From the NCBI RefSeq assembly GCF_026262505.1, contig NC_067207.1:17018082-17082081 (forward strand): a stretch of 64,000 bases of DNA, given 5' to 3'. Source of the stretch: Trichomonas vaginalis G3 (taxonomy: Eukaryota; Parabasalia; Trichomonadida; Trichomonadidae). Each line of letters begins with the position of its first letter. Positions within the stretch are counted from its first letter, which is position 1. A model generated the notes under the pieces. That model saw only the letters and a list, made by a program, of their open reading frames with translations. It searched no databases and was not told the origin of the DNA. The position numbers were made by a program, and so were the translations under genes. Shown piece by piece: positions 1 through 8,906 of this stretch.

Positions 1-539
1 TTTTCAAAGGAAATGTCATATGGTATGCTCCTAAAAGAAGTTGAACTTATGACTCATTCGTGTTATTTGAAAAAACTTTTCCCTTGCTACTGAACTTCAA
101 TGTTCCCTCAGGAAGAGAGTCGACCTATGTTGTCAATGTTTCTTCATTAATTATCGAGAGCTATTCTATGACTCCAGCAATTTTATCTCTTCTAATACTT
201 GCTCCTGTTAGGAATGTTATAAACTTCTTTTTGTCATCTATTTCAATTCTATGAAACTCTGTTTCATCTGTTTACAAAAGTTGCGAATAGTATTGAAGTC
301 CACAACTTGAAAGGCAAGTGTTCATTCTGAAGACTAAGTTTGTTTTGTAGCTTTACTGTCCCGTATTCGTTGGGTCTGTACTTTGCCAAATAGAACAACA
401 ATTTTATTCCATTAAAATATGGACTATTGCTGCATATGCGTAATGAAACAAATGAAAGAAGAAAGAGCACATGCACTAGTAAACGAAAACTCAACTTAAC
501 CATTGACAGGCAATGATTTAGTCATTGCCGATGGCAAAA
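1..539. other. Unassigned degraded sequence at window edge
   Basis: No reading frame longer than about 80 codons exists on either strand and no family is recognisable. The sequence runs into the decayed tail-fibre-like gene to its right and is probably part of the same damaged Maverick-type segment, but that is inferred only from position. Confidence 0.3.
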
Positions 540-2970
540 CTAAAAAAGTCATTGATTTCGATACTTCTTAACACTTATGACCCATTCATTACAATAAGTA
601 AAGTTCCTATCATAAATGATGGAAGGGTGCAATATATAAAATTCTACGTAATGCCTCATTAGTGAAAGTATTAAATGTTCTCATTGAATTGTTAAAGAGC
701 TTTCGATTTGACGACAACATTAAATGCTTAAAGATTTTAGTCATGAATGAAAACAATTCTTGGCGTTGCTGGTAGCAGTAATGATGTACACTTCAGAATT
801 AGAATATTAATAACGAACATTAAAGATGAACTGAAAGGAGAGAAGGGTGACACGGACACAAGGACCACAAGGAATACAAGGAATAACAAGGATTCAAGGA
901 CATATCAAGACCTCAAGGCGAAAACGGTTTGGATGGACAGGATGGAGGATAGGAAAACTGCTAAAGTCATGCGATATGGACCTTATAATACTGGTTTACA
1001 GCTGCTTCTAATGGAGTTCCTTCAATACCAAATCGGAAAGATATGGGCAAGTACTTGTGAAGAAGTTTTAAAATGACTTAAAAATGCTTTGAATTCATTT
1101 CACATGCGTTCGGATACTATTAAAACTTTATCTGGTTGGACTGCAAGAAACAAGGAGTCAATAGATACTGTAAGCGTATAGCAACAATGCACGTACGGAA
1201 TTGGATACTTACGACCGCAAAAATACATAAAGGAGCAAATATATTCTGGCTAGTATCAACATGCATGAAGATTGGCTTAAAGGTATTGACAATCTTTAAA
1301 AAATCACAGTCAGTCTATTGCTGACTACAAGAAAAGTATAGATTTTTTACATAGTGGCTATGGACGTACATGATGGAAGCATAAGGAATTACTTAATGCT
1401 AACAATAACTTACCAGAACTATTAAAGCATTTATAAAGTCCTTTGTAAAACCCGGTGCTCTAACATTTAGGTCTTTGAGAGCAAGAGCATTGAAGTCAGA
1501 GATGCAAGTAAACTCCAACAGAACCTACACGAAGACTGAACAACAGAACTCCAAGAAGAAAACCACCAAACCAACACTAATGAATATTGTTCGAATATTT
1601 TCCAAGGTACTCTGTTCTCATTGCATACATTCAAGAATACTTAAGAAAGAAGACTTGACTTTAGGCGATGAATGAAAGTTCTGTATATCTTTCGTTCCAG
1701 TTTCAAATAGCAGAACTTTTGAGACAGTTGCTTAATAGTCATGCAACATCTCTGATTTCACAAGATATGATGACGACCATGACCCCGAACACGTGAAGAA
1801 AGAAGTTTACATAACATCCATTAAGACAGGAAAAGGTTTTAACACAAAGTTCATTATTGACACCAAAGATGGTGAGTGGACGTTCTTCGAGCTGAAAAAA
1901 ATACTTCTCGGGAGGTGGTGGTAGGCCTGAACTTTGAATAAATGAGATAGAAGAGAAATTAGCCGAAAAAGCAGATAAAGGACATAACCATATCTCCGAT
2001 ATAACATGAACTTCCAAGTACATTAAATAGTAAGCCGGACAAAAATGAACTTGACGCAATGAAACAAAGTTTTGAAATCTCATTAAACACAATATCTCGA
2101 TATCAATGAACTTCAAGCTACATTAAATTAGTAAAGCGACAAGAACCAATGTTCATTATATAAGTTCAAGATGAAAGATTATAACGACTATCATGATATT
2201 TAAACACGAAGTGATAAGCGAAGACAAAAATGTTATGAAAGAAGAGTATAAATACATTCGTGCTAAAGGTTATGACATAGCTGTACTGTAGCAGTAATGA
2301 TAGTAGTAAAGCACCAGAAGCATTTGGATTATACCGTGAAATTTATGGCCTCTACTTTCAATGTTTACGGTGTACTAGTTGAACCAAAGATCTTACTTTG
2401 AGAGTTTAAGTCAAAAATAACGTTTGAAGATGCTAATTAAAGTAAAGCTGACAAAGTTGAAACTTAAGCAATAACAAAGTTTTGAAATCTCATAAACACA
2501 ATATCTCCGATATAAAATGAACTTCAAGCTACATTAAATAGTAAAAGCGACAAAGAACTACACTAACTCCTCACTACTGTTAGAGCAGACGACATAATAC
2601 CTGAACTTTGACCCTTGGTTCAAGTGCACCTTTACGAGAATCCGAGTACAAGCGTAAAAGATACTCTAAAAATTTAGATAAGAGTTTGCAGGCATATTGA
2701 AAGTCATGCAGAACTTTCGAAAGCACATGAACTACCCGCATGTTAGCTAAGAAACAGACAAAACAGAGCTTCAAACATTAAGACTCAGATTCATGAAAAT
2801 TATATCCTATAGGTCTATTTATACGTCAATGAACTCACAACTCCAGCAACAGTTTTAGGTTTTGGTAAGTGGGAACAGATTGTAGACAAATTCTATTTGT
2901 ACTAAAGTTCAACAAGCGGAGGTTCAACAGAAATTTTACAGAAAGCAAACCTTCCACGCACACTCTACAA
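540..2970 (+). pseudogene. Decayed collagen-like/phage-tail-fibre-like gene
   Basis: Pieces of one plus-strand coding sequence can be followed through several frames. Around 825-945 there is a collagen-like Gly-X-Y stretch beginning GEKGD. Near 1985-2040, 2090-2145 and 2495-2560 three related blocks encode a repeat of the type ISDINELQATLNSK. At 2800-2960 comes a C-terminal domain starting YPIGSIYTSMNS. That last block matches the end of the intact tail-fibre-like gene at 34194-35243 at nucleotide level. Shaft repeats plus this head resemble phage receptor-binding fibres. Frames change every 50-150 bases, far more often than elsewhere in the window, and the block stops at an assembly gap, so poor sequence quality is as likely as true decay. 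Confidence 0.5.
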
Positions 2971-2995
2971 NNNNNNNNNNNNNNNNNNNNNNNNN
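2971..2995. other. Assembly gap (25 N)
   Basis: Twenty-five N bases separate the tail-fibre-like remnant from the polymerase fragment. The true distance and the linkage of the two sides are unknown. Confidence 0.99.
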
Positions 2996-3409
2996 TAAAA
3001 AAACCTCAAAAGATGAAGAGTAAACACTATGAGAAGGTCGACAACTTTGTTGAAAGGTTCTCCCCTTTTGTTTTGAAATACGAATTACTCAAGGTCAAGG
3101 TGGCTTAGTAACCACAGTAAAACCTATTGTCGAACATTGGTCTTACCCTCAGTTCGCAAAGGCAGTCCTTGACAACTACAACAAATTCTTCTCCGAAGTC
3201 AAATCCAAAGTGAAGGTTTACTATGAGAACATTGACGCACTCATGACGAACGAAGAAGGTACAACAAACTCATTGAAATGGGAATGGTCGGTGAAAAGAT
3301 GGGTCAATTCAAATTGGACAAAATTTTCACCGAAGTTCATGTCCTCTCCAAGCGTAAGTACTGGGGCATACTTGAAGACGGCACAGAAATAAAACATTGC
3401 ATGAAGTAA
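2996..3409 (+). pseudogene. Maverick DNA polymerase B, C-terminal fragment (copy L)
   Basis: This matches the end of the polymerase on the minus strand at 63138-63550. It contains the palm motif C region, reading YYENIDALMTNE, and ends at the same stop after HCMK. The frame changes at about 3088 and again near 3260, and the 5' part is missing at the gap, so it cannot make a polymerase. In the intact family this enzyme copies the element by protein-primed synthesis. It is the outermost gene of copy L, as in copy R. Confidence 0.75.
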
Positions 3410-3416
3410 AAAATTT

Positions 3417-3524
3417 TTATTCGAATTTGAATCGGACAGGTCGAGTTACACCATTCTTGGTCTCAAACTCATATATAACCTGTTTGTTTGTATTTTCGTC
3501 GACTATGGCACGAGACACGAACAT
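3417..3524 (-). pseudogene. Shortened copy of a small Pro-rich Maverick protein
   Basis: Thirty-five codons starting MFVSRAIVDENTNK. The right-hand homologue (62876-63130) has 84 codons with a poly-proline stretch. In copy L about 150 bases are missing between two short attcaaa direct repeats, joining the VRFK segment directly to the terminal FKFE. Slippage or recombination between the repeats would explain an in-frame internal deletion. Function unknown. The gene diverges from the one at 3555 across about 30 bases that carry an AAAAAGTGTCAT motif. Confidence 0.6.
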
Positions 3525-3554
3525 TGACCAAACGGACAAAAAGTGTCATTTCAG

Positions 3555-3814
3555 ATGGTCCGCAGCCAATCGCATTCGAGCACTTCGAAGAAGCCTTACG
3601 TTCCAAGGGAGAGGGTGTCTGGTGCAAGGCAGAGGTCATGAGACTCTACGAGCAGTACATCCTCAATGCCTGGGAGGACAAATCGTCCTTGGATTGGCAA
3701 TTCTACCAACTCCTCTGGGACGACCTCCTACGCAACTGGGATGACGAAAGAGTCCAATTCAGAGGTCGGGAACTAATTGTCCAAATTACCTTAATTTCAC
3801 TACTTACCAAATAA
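3555..3814 (+). pseudogene. Small Maverick protein, frameshifted at its start
   Basis: Homologue of the 87-residue gene at 62582-62845. The conserved body runs from PIAFEHFEEAL through LYEQYILNAWEDKS to a variable C-terminus. One base is missing just after the ATG (CG in place of AAG), so the ATG is out of frame with the body. Aromatic and acidic helices are predicted by eye; no known domain is recognised. It may still be translated from another start, or the missing base may be a sequencing error. Confidence 0.55.
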
Positions 3815-3863
3815 ACACCTAAATTTACTCGGGGTTTCCCCCTAAAATAAAATTTTTTTACTC

Positions 3864-4566
3864 TTAGAACCACTCGAGGTTCTCCTTACGGTTGTTGAGC
3901 TTGTCACCGTCAATGTGTCTGACCTCGTCTTCTTGTCTGGATTTGGAACCCATTGAATTGCGACAAGCTTGCCCATGGAAATTGAACCGTAATTCCGAAG
4001 GGTAAGGTTCAAGTGTCCCAAGTTGTTGAGGACTGGGGTAAGAACCTTGCCTGTCTCCTTGTTGCGGATTTGGTATGGGTAGGGTTGGGAAATTTCGTAA
4101 GTGTCATCGGCAACAAGGGTTGCCCAAACTTCCTCTTCTTCGTGTTTCTCTTCTTCCTCTTCTTCCTCTTCCTCTTCTTCGTGTTTCTCTTCTTCCTCGA
4201 CAATTCCTTCTTCAATTCTGTGTTCACGAAGTACGGTGTTGCATGTTCTGTCCTTTCCGAGTACCTTCCAGATGGCGTCTATCTCTTCGAAGAAACGGTA
4301 GATGAGTCTGGCAAGGTCTCGGTTCTCTCTCTCGTAAATGCGCAAGGTTTCCGTCAAATCATTCAGGCATTTCTCATTGGAAGCTTGGTTCATGAGGACA
4401 TCGGCTTTGAGCTTGGTCATCTCTTCCATAAGACTACTTTGGAGAGTCTTAACGGTGTTTGTCAGATGAGCTTTCAATTCAAAATTTGAATTTGAACTGG
4501 GCGCTTTTCTGGCAACATTGAAAGGACATCTGCCATTGAGTTTGGCTTCGGTGCTTGTTCGGACAT
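3864..4566 (-). pseudogene. Glu-rich protein with HNH-like C-terminus (copy L)
   Basis: Homologue of 61862-62532. Order: an N-terminal segment starting MSEQAPKPNS, a helical coiled-coil-like stretch, a long Glu-rich tract, then a domain with PYPYQIRNKETG and WVPNP. The ending of copy R, HIDGDKLNNRKENLEW, resembles the end of HNH-type homing-endonuclease domains, although the usual second His is Arg. In copy L one base lost near residue 35 creates an early stop, and another lost at about 3921 destroys the HNH-like ending. Nuclease activity is not established for either copy. Confidence 0.6.
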
Positions 4567-4615
4567 CGAAAAAATGAAGTGGTTTGAGAATGGCGGTTTT
4601 ACTTCAAAAAGCTTG

Positions 4616-5182
4616 TTATGACGTTATGTCATACAACAAGTTTAAAATAATATCTTGTTCTTCTTCTGAACGTTTGTTGTCTCTTCCGATAAAAGTTTCG
4701 AACATGAGAACCAAAAAACGTTTTTTGAGATTGCGGAAGAGTTCAGGCAAACGTTCATATTCTGGATATGTTGGGAGCAGTTCAAAACATCTGAGCTGAC
4801 TTTCGGACAAAATTGGGACAATGTCAGAAAATTCATCTTTGGTCGGACTGCTTGAAGGTAAGTCCCTTACATGTAAGTAGCTCTGGTAAAGTCTTCTCAT
4901 TTCTGCTAACTTTTGGAGTATAGCTTCGTAGTTTAGAAGTTTTAATTTTAAATGTCTTATTCCACTCTTGACATCTAAACGGTAACTATCCATGAGGTCA
5001 AGAGTAGCTTTGGTAGCTTTAAGTGGAGCTATCTGTTCCTTGACTCCTGCAATTTTGGTTGCAATTGTGGTTTGAGCTCCTTCAAGTTCGCCGTCTATGT
5101 CGTTCTCAACACCTTCAACCATGGCTTGAAACTCTTCATCGGTCCATTGAGATTGGTGTGGAACGAATTTAACTTGCTTCAT
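4616..5182 (-). CDS. Helical Maverick protein of unknown function, 188 residues
   Basis: Starts MKQVKFVPHQSQW and is almost identical to 61245-61829 in copy R, with both open throughout. Residues 20-100 look like long amphipathic helices (ELEGAQTTIATKIA, LLNYEAILQKLAEMRRL), suggesting a coiled coil. The C-terminus carries an acidic EEEQD segment. The last few residues differ because copy L lacks a few bases before the stop. No enzymatic motif is seen. It sits in the cluster of small genes between PolB and the packaging ATPase. Confidence 0.75.
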   Translation of the reverse strand: MKQVKFVPHQSQWTDEEFQAMVEGVENDIDGELEGAQTTIATKIAGVKEQIAPLKATKATLDLMDSYRLDVKSGIRHLKLKLLNYEAILQKLAEMRRLYQSYLHVRDLPSSSPTKDEFSDIVPILSESQLRCFELLPTYPEYERLPELFRNLKKRFLVLMFETFIGRDNKRSEEEQDIILNLLYDITS

Positions 5183-5204
5183 TCAAAAAATGAAAAAAAT
5201 GTTT

Positions 5205-5501
5205 TTACTCAAAGCGTGCCATGTATATGGCTATAAGAAACTTACCAGAAGGCTTCTTCTTCACATGAGTCTTTGGCAACTTGAGTGTTGGTGTTGGAGT
5301 TCTTGGGGGAGGTGGCTCTGAAATTTCAAATCTCTCTCGAGCGCAACAACAGATGTCAGAATAACATTCCCCACTGTCTTTCTTGCCACCATAAATTGTG
5401 TATTGACCGAACTTGCATTTGCAGGAAGACCGGTCAATACAAGGTTCACAGTTGAAATAGTTGTACACAAACCTGTTGAGTACGAGTGTGAGTAAAAACA
5501 T
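5205..5501 (-). CDS. Small Cys-rich, Pro-rich Maverick protein
   Basis: Ninety-eight residues. A hydrophobic N-terminus (MFLLTLVLNRFVYNYF) could be a short signal or membrane anchor. It is followed by eight cysteines within about 35 residues, including CEPC, CKCKF and CYSDICCC, which could bind metal or form disulphides. A Pro/Thr-rich linker and basic C-terminus follow. Copy R (60938-61222) keeps every cysteine and differs mainly by a shorter Pro-rich linker, which supports a constrained Cys domain. Role unknown; a virion-surface or membrane protein is possible. Confidence 0.7.
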   Translation of the reverse strand: MFLLTLVLNRFVYNYFNCEPCIDRSSCKCKFGQYTIYGGKKDSGECYSDICCCARERFEISEPPPPRTPTPTLKLPKTHVKKKPSGKFLIAIYMARFE

Positions 5502-5529
5502 AAAAAAAAGTGAAGTTAAAATGAGATGT

Positions 5530-5904
5530 TTACTGAACTGGCTGAAGAATTGGTTGGATGTCGCCTTCTGAGGTTATGAAGAACGGCTGTCCAGAGTAGT
5601 GAAGTAGTGCTCTGAGAATTTGTGTAATTCGTGGAATTGGGCTCTCACGATATGGAAGTAGTATCCAAGGACGTTTCATGAAGAACTTCAAGAGGGCTTC
5701 TTTCTTCACATCCTTAATATCATCGAATGCAGTGCCTTCTGGAACTTGAATTGCAACACCTGTTTCAATTTCCAACTTTAAGACACTATTCTTGGACAAC
5801 CAGAAGCCAATGGACTTGCTTGGTTTGCACTTGCTGAGATATTCCTTCACGGTTTCATTTACCTCAATTAGATAAATTGCTTCGTCTAAGGGGTCAAGCT
5901 CCAT
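5530..5904 (-). CDS. Conserved small Maverick protein, 124 residues
   Basis: Starts MELDPLDEAIYLIEVNE. It aligns over its whole length with 60546-60911 in copy R (121 residues), with many substitutions in the first half and a conserved second half (RPWILLP, GQPF, GDIQPI). It is therefore one of the more diverged gene pairs. No family recognised. It is transcribed away from the gene at 6296 across a 390-base array of 21-bp repeats that must hold both promoters. Confidence 0.7.
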   Translation of the reverse strand: MELDPLDEAIYLIEVNETVKEYLSKCKPSKSIGFWLSKNSVLKLEIETGVAIQVPEGTAFDDIKDVKKEALLKFFMKRPWILLPYRESPIPRITQILRALLHYSGQPFFITSEGDIQPILQPVQ

Positions 5905-6295
5905 ACTGAGTCAGTACAATATTGTACTTTTTCAAGACAATGTTGTACTTTTTCAAGACAATGTTGTACTTTTTCAAGACAATGTTGTACTTTTTCAAGA
6001 CAATTGTACTTTTTCAGAACAATGTTGTACTTTTTCAGAACAATGTTGTATAAATTCAGTACAATGTCTCTCAAATTTGAGGACAGCTGTACTTTTTCAG
6101 AACAAGTCTTGAACTTTTTCAGAACAATGTTGTACTTTTTCAAGACAATGTTGTACTTTTTCAAGACAATGTTGTACTTTTTCAAGACAATGTTGTACTT
6201 TTTCAAGACAATGTTGTACTTTTTCAAGACAATGTTGTACTTTTTCAAGACAATATTATATTGTTTCAGAACAAAGACGGTTAAGACACAAACGA
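5905..6295. repeat. 21-bp tandem array in a divergent promoter
   Basis: About 18 head-to-tail copies of a 21-base unit with core GTACTTTTTC followed by AAGACAAT, some degenerate around 6000-6130. It fills the whole space between two divergently transcribed genes. Copy R has an array of the same period in the same place but with a different unit sharing only the GTACTTTT core. The open reading frames through it are by-products of a period divisible by three. Confidence 0.9.
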
Positions 6296-6904
6296 ATGTC
6301 CGACGTCCCACCTACTGAACCCGTTCCACAGCCAGAGGAACAGCATGCTCCAGCACCACAACAGTCTCCTCAGCAACCTCAGTTCCAACAAGGACCTCCG
6401 AATTACTACCAATTTCCACCTCAAGGTTACTACCCACCACAAGGCTTTCCAAACTACCCACCACAAGGCTTTCCAAACTACCCTCCTCAACCCATGCCTT
6501 ACTTCCCTAACCCTTGGATGTTCATGTCAAACCCTCCACCCCAATTCCAATCTCAATCCCAATCGAAGAGAGACCAAGAGTTCGAAGAAGGTCTGAACCG
6601 TTTACGCAAAGAGTATGCCACAGCCCCTATGGAAGATGACAGGCTTTCAGTCTCTTCCCTAAGGTCGACCAATTCGACTCGTACCACAGATTCGGTTCGT
6701 GACCGTGAAGACTACCTCAAGCAGTCTGAGAGACTCTTCATCTTACAGCCATTTACAGTTGGAGCTCTCAAGAACATGCGCAATTACGAAGGTCAGACAC
6801 CAGCTGGAGACCGCAAAACAGACGTACTCGCAAGAGCAGTCCAACTGGTCAAGACAAAGACTGAGATAGTCGACTTCATTCTTGCAGCTTGCCCATACAA
6901 GTAA
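6296..6904 (+). CDS. Pro/Gln/Tyr-rich Maverick protein, 202 residues
   Basis: Residues 1-90 are low-complexity Pro-Gln with repeats of YPPQGF and NYPPQ. Residues 90-130 are charged with a Ser/Arg-rich patch (SVSSLRSTNSTRTTDSVRD). Residues 130-202 form a conserved helical domain ending AACPYK. Copy R (60297-59719) is the same protein with a nonsense codon in the Pro-rich part. A virion or DNA-binding role is possible from the tyrosine-rich repeats and basic patch, but nothing shows it directly. Confidence 0.7.
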   Translation: MSDVPPTEPVPQPEEQHAPAPQQSPQQPQFQQGPPNYYQFPPQGYYPPQGFPNYPPQGFPNYPPQPMPYFPNPWMFMSNPPPQFQSQSQSKRDQEFEEGLNRLRKEYATAPMEDDRLSVSSLRSTNSTRTTDSVRDREDYLKQSERLFILQPFTVGALKNMRNYEGQTPAGDRKTDVLARAVQLVKTKTEIVDFILAACPYK

Positions 6905-6932
6905 AAAAATAAACAATTACGAGTTAAACTTT

Positions 6933-7133
6933 TTACTCTTTCTTTTCTGAGTTGTTTAGAGCTGGTTTCTCTTGTAGAAACCTTTCGTACTCTTCCATGG
7001 TCATGTAATTGCGAATTTGGTACGCAATTCCAGGTTCGTTGTTTTTGAACCTTACGTATGTAACGCTTCCATCTTCCTCAGGGAAGTAAGCTGCTAACAT
7101 CTGACCAAGTTTTCTCGGTGACTCGGAGCTCAT
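6933..7133 (-). CDS. Small conserved Maverick protein, 66 residues
   Basis: Starts MSSESPRKLGQMLAAYF and ends with a basic NNSEKKE tail. It is identical or nearly so to 59489-59689. An upstream in-frame ATG exists at 7145, but the conserved AAAAAGTGACATTTTT promoter-like box overlaps it, so the ATG at 7133 directly after the box is preferred. Function unknown. Confidence 0.7.
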   Translation of the reverse strand: MSSESPRKLGQMLAAYFPEEDGSVTYVRFKNNEPGIAYQIRNYMTMEEYERFLQEKPALNNSEKKE

Positions 7134-7169
7134 TAAAAATGTCACTTTTTAAACGTTAAGTTTTTAGTC

Positions 7170-7358
7170 TTATTTTACCCTTTGTTTGTCAAGGTAGTAT
7201 TGGAGTGCAATTTCTCCAAATTCTCTGTGTCGGAGTTCTTCAGCATTTTCCAAGGTGTACCTGGAGAACTCAAAGAAGTTGTCAAGAACATACTGCCATG
7301 CTGCTCTTCTGAGTTCGTCGGTATTTTGGAAGTGTTGCACCTTCGAGTCTTCGGACAT
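7170..7358 (-). CDS. Small conserved Maverick protein, 62 residues
   Basis: Starts MSEDSKVQHFQNTDELRR and is highly conserved in copy R (59265-59453). It looks like a compact all-helical protein (WQYVLDNFFEF, EFGEIALQYYLDKQ). The longer upstream reading frame in copy L comes from the inserted cassette and has no counterpart in R, so the ATG at 7358, just after a GTG-ATTTTTT box, is chosen. Function unknown. Confidence 0.7.
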   Translation of the reverse strand: MSEDSKVQHFQNTDELRRAAWQYVLDNFFEFSRYTLENAEELRHREFGEIALQYYLDKQRVK

Positions 7359-7411
7359 GAAAAAAATTACACTTTTTCTATTAAACCGTTTACAATTTGA
7401 ATTTTGTTGCT

Positions 7412-7481
7412 GAATTCGGCAAAAATATATTTTAGGGTAGAAGGTTAGATATAACCTCTTTTCTAACCTCTTTTCTACCCT
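7412..7481 (+). repeat. 70-bp cassette repeat, direct copy
   Basis: Begins gaattcggcaaaaatatatt and ends tcttttctaccc. It is practically identical to the copy at 7571-7640, with about 90 bases between them that hold a truncated coding fragment. This suggests repeated insertion or recombination at these repeats. Confidence 0.85.
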
Positions 7482-7570
7482 CATGAATTTTCATGAATTT
7501 TATACAGAAAATGCTTGTTTTGAGGTCGAGCCACTTTTGGCTCCACCGTATTCTTTCAACCAAAACTCAT

Positions 7571-7640
7571 GAATTCGGCAAAAATATATTTTAGGGTAGA
7601 AGGTTAGATATAACCTCTTTTCTAACCTCTTTTCTACCCT
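7571..7640 (+). repeat. 70-bp cassette repeat, left inverted arm
   Basis: Pairs as the left arm of an inverted repeat with 8646-8715; only a few bases differ. Inside the arm, ggttagatataacc is itself palindromic, and the agaggttag and tctaacctct parts give internal pairing. Confidence 0.85.
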
Positions 7641-7723
7641 CTTGAATTTGTCATGAGTTTTCCCGAAATAAAAAATAAAGTTGGTTTTTTTAAAAAAATA
7701 TTTTTTATTTTTATTGTAAGAAC

Positions 7724-8638
7724 ATGTTAGCAACAACAGCACCAAACTCGTTAGTCATGAACCCAACTTCAATGTTAGTAGAGATGAAAAGCTTCATTCC
7801 TTCTTCATATACTTTCGAAACAAAAATCCAGAAGATAAAGCAAGAACTTTTAACAAGTAATTTAGACTGTAGTGCGAAAGATGAAACAAATGAACAGTAT
7901 CTTTATGAAATGCAGGATATTATTGACCATTTACCCAAATTGCCTGAAATCCAACAACAAAAGCTTACTATTCCAGAATTCGATGAAATAGAAGTCAAAG
8001 CAACTGACTCAGTAGAAATAAAGAAGTTCATACGAAAGGTTAACTATGAGTTTCTTGGATTTCATTGCAACCACAAAGTCATGGACAAAGATTGCGACAT
8101 GGTATATAAGAACATCTCTGACATATATAAATCTGAAGAGTTTAAGACCTACGACAACTTTGTTTCGTTAGTTGCTGAATGTGTATGGCAGATAAGAGAT
8201 AAAGATAGAAGAGGTAAGATATGGAATGAACAGATAAAACCCGCAACTTTTGAGTTAAAGAGAGCAATTGACGCCTTAGTCATACTAGCAGGTAAGATTT
8301 CAATGTACAATGCTAAAATGAACCCGCAATGTTCAAAATGTAAAGCAGCAATGAGGAAATATAACTACTCCGTCAAAGAGATAGAACGTATGCGAAACGA
8401 CTATGCAGACTTAAAGAAAGAAGTAGAGAAACCAGCAGAAGATAAAATGGACATGTTGACATTTCTGAACAAAAACTATCCAACAGCTGACGATTTCCTT
8501 CTTTCAGATGTCAAGAAGAAATATAAAGAAACATTCGGCATAGTTAAAACATTCGATGTACTGACAGAAGAAATAGAAGCTACGAAATTGTTTAGAATTT
8601 CACGAATTCACAATGTTTACCATGTAAAACGCTTATAA
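7724..8638 (+). CDS. Cassette gene of unknown function, 304 residues
   Basis: An intact plus-strand gene between the inverted repeats, preceded by a T/A-rich box (AAAAATATTTTTTATT) like those before other Maverick genes. The protein is mainly helical and charged. It has two Cys/His clusters, HCNHKVMDKDCD (about residues 118-130) and CSKCKAAMRKY (about 204-214), which could bind zinc. It also has a Lys/Glu-rich coiled-coil-like stretch around 215-245. No known family recognised. It is absent from the sister copy, so it is accessory cargo. It is one of the few long genes in copy L without a frameshift, which suggests recent arrival or selection. Confidence 0.7.
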   Translation: MLATTAPNSLVMNPTSMLVEMKSFIPSSYTFETKIQKIKQELLTSNLDCSAKDETNEQYLYEMQDIIDHLPKLPEIQQQKLTIPEFDEIEVKATDSVEIKKFIRKVNYEFLGFHCNHKVMDKDCDMVYKNISDIYKSEEFKTYDNFVSLVAECVWQIRDKDRRGKIWNEQIKPATFELKRAIDALVILAGKISMYNAKMNPQCSKCKAAMRKYNYSVKEIERMRNDYADLKKEVEKPAEDKMDMLTFLNKNYPTADDFLLSDVKKKYKETFGIVKTFDVLTEEIEATKLFRISRIHNVYHVKRL

Positions 8639-8645
8639 AATAACT

Positions 8646-8715
8646 GGGGTAGAAAAGAGGTTAGAAAACAGGTTATATCTACCCTTCTACCCTAAAATAT
8701 ATTTTTATTGAATTC
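8646..8715 (-). repeat. 70-bp cassette repeat, right inverted arm
   Basis: Reverse complement of the 7571-7640 repeat with about five differences. It lies 8 bases after the stop of the cassette gene, so the gene and its promoter are enclosed exactly. Confidence 0.85.
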
Positions 8716-8749
8716 TGAGTAAAATTCTGAGTAAAATGACATAAGATTG

Positions 8750-8773
8750 CTTCTCTCGGAAAACCGAGAGAAG
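8750..8773. other. Perfect hairpin
   Basis: Ten-base inverted repeat cttctctcgg / ccgagagaag with an AAAA loop in a gene-free stretch (8716-8906). Two direct copies of aattctgagtaaaa precede it at about 8711-8737. Role unknown; it could be a 3' end structure or part of the cassette junction. Confidence 0.6.
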
Positions 8774-8906
8774 AGATTCCGTATGAAAATCGTGAAGAAC
8801 AGCGAGTAGGGAAGAAACCCTGGTCGCCAAAACTCATGAAAACAGTGAAAAATAACAGAGTATTTTGACAACTTCAAACAAGCAGAGTAAATGAACCATT
8901 TATTTT

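Larger units (their letters stand above)
7391..8895. mobile_element. Accessory gene cassette bounded by inverted repeats
   Basis: Copy R has only a 60-codon membrane-protein gene here (59041-59220) between the same flanks: an acggtttaatagaaaaagtg block on one side and tcaagcttgaaaaat on the other. Copy L instead carries about 1.5 kb with a 304-codon gene between inverted copies of a 70-bp repeat, a further direct copy of the repeat, and a short fragment ending SKQAFSV. There is no transposase, and no target duplication could be recognised. Confidence 0.6.

Noticed and set aside
4013-4489. Plus-strand frames opposite the Glu-rich tract (poly-Phe/Leu/Ser)
   Set aside because: Mirror of the Glu codon run in the minus-strand gene; the homologue in copy R confirms the minus strand.
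5886-6318. Long repetitive reading frames on both strands (KKYNIVL and FFRTMLY repeats)
   Set aside because: They are created by a 21-bp repeat with no stop; real genes start outside the array.
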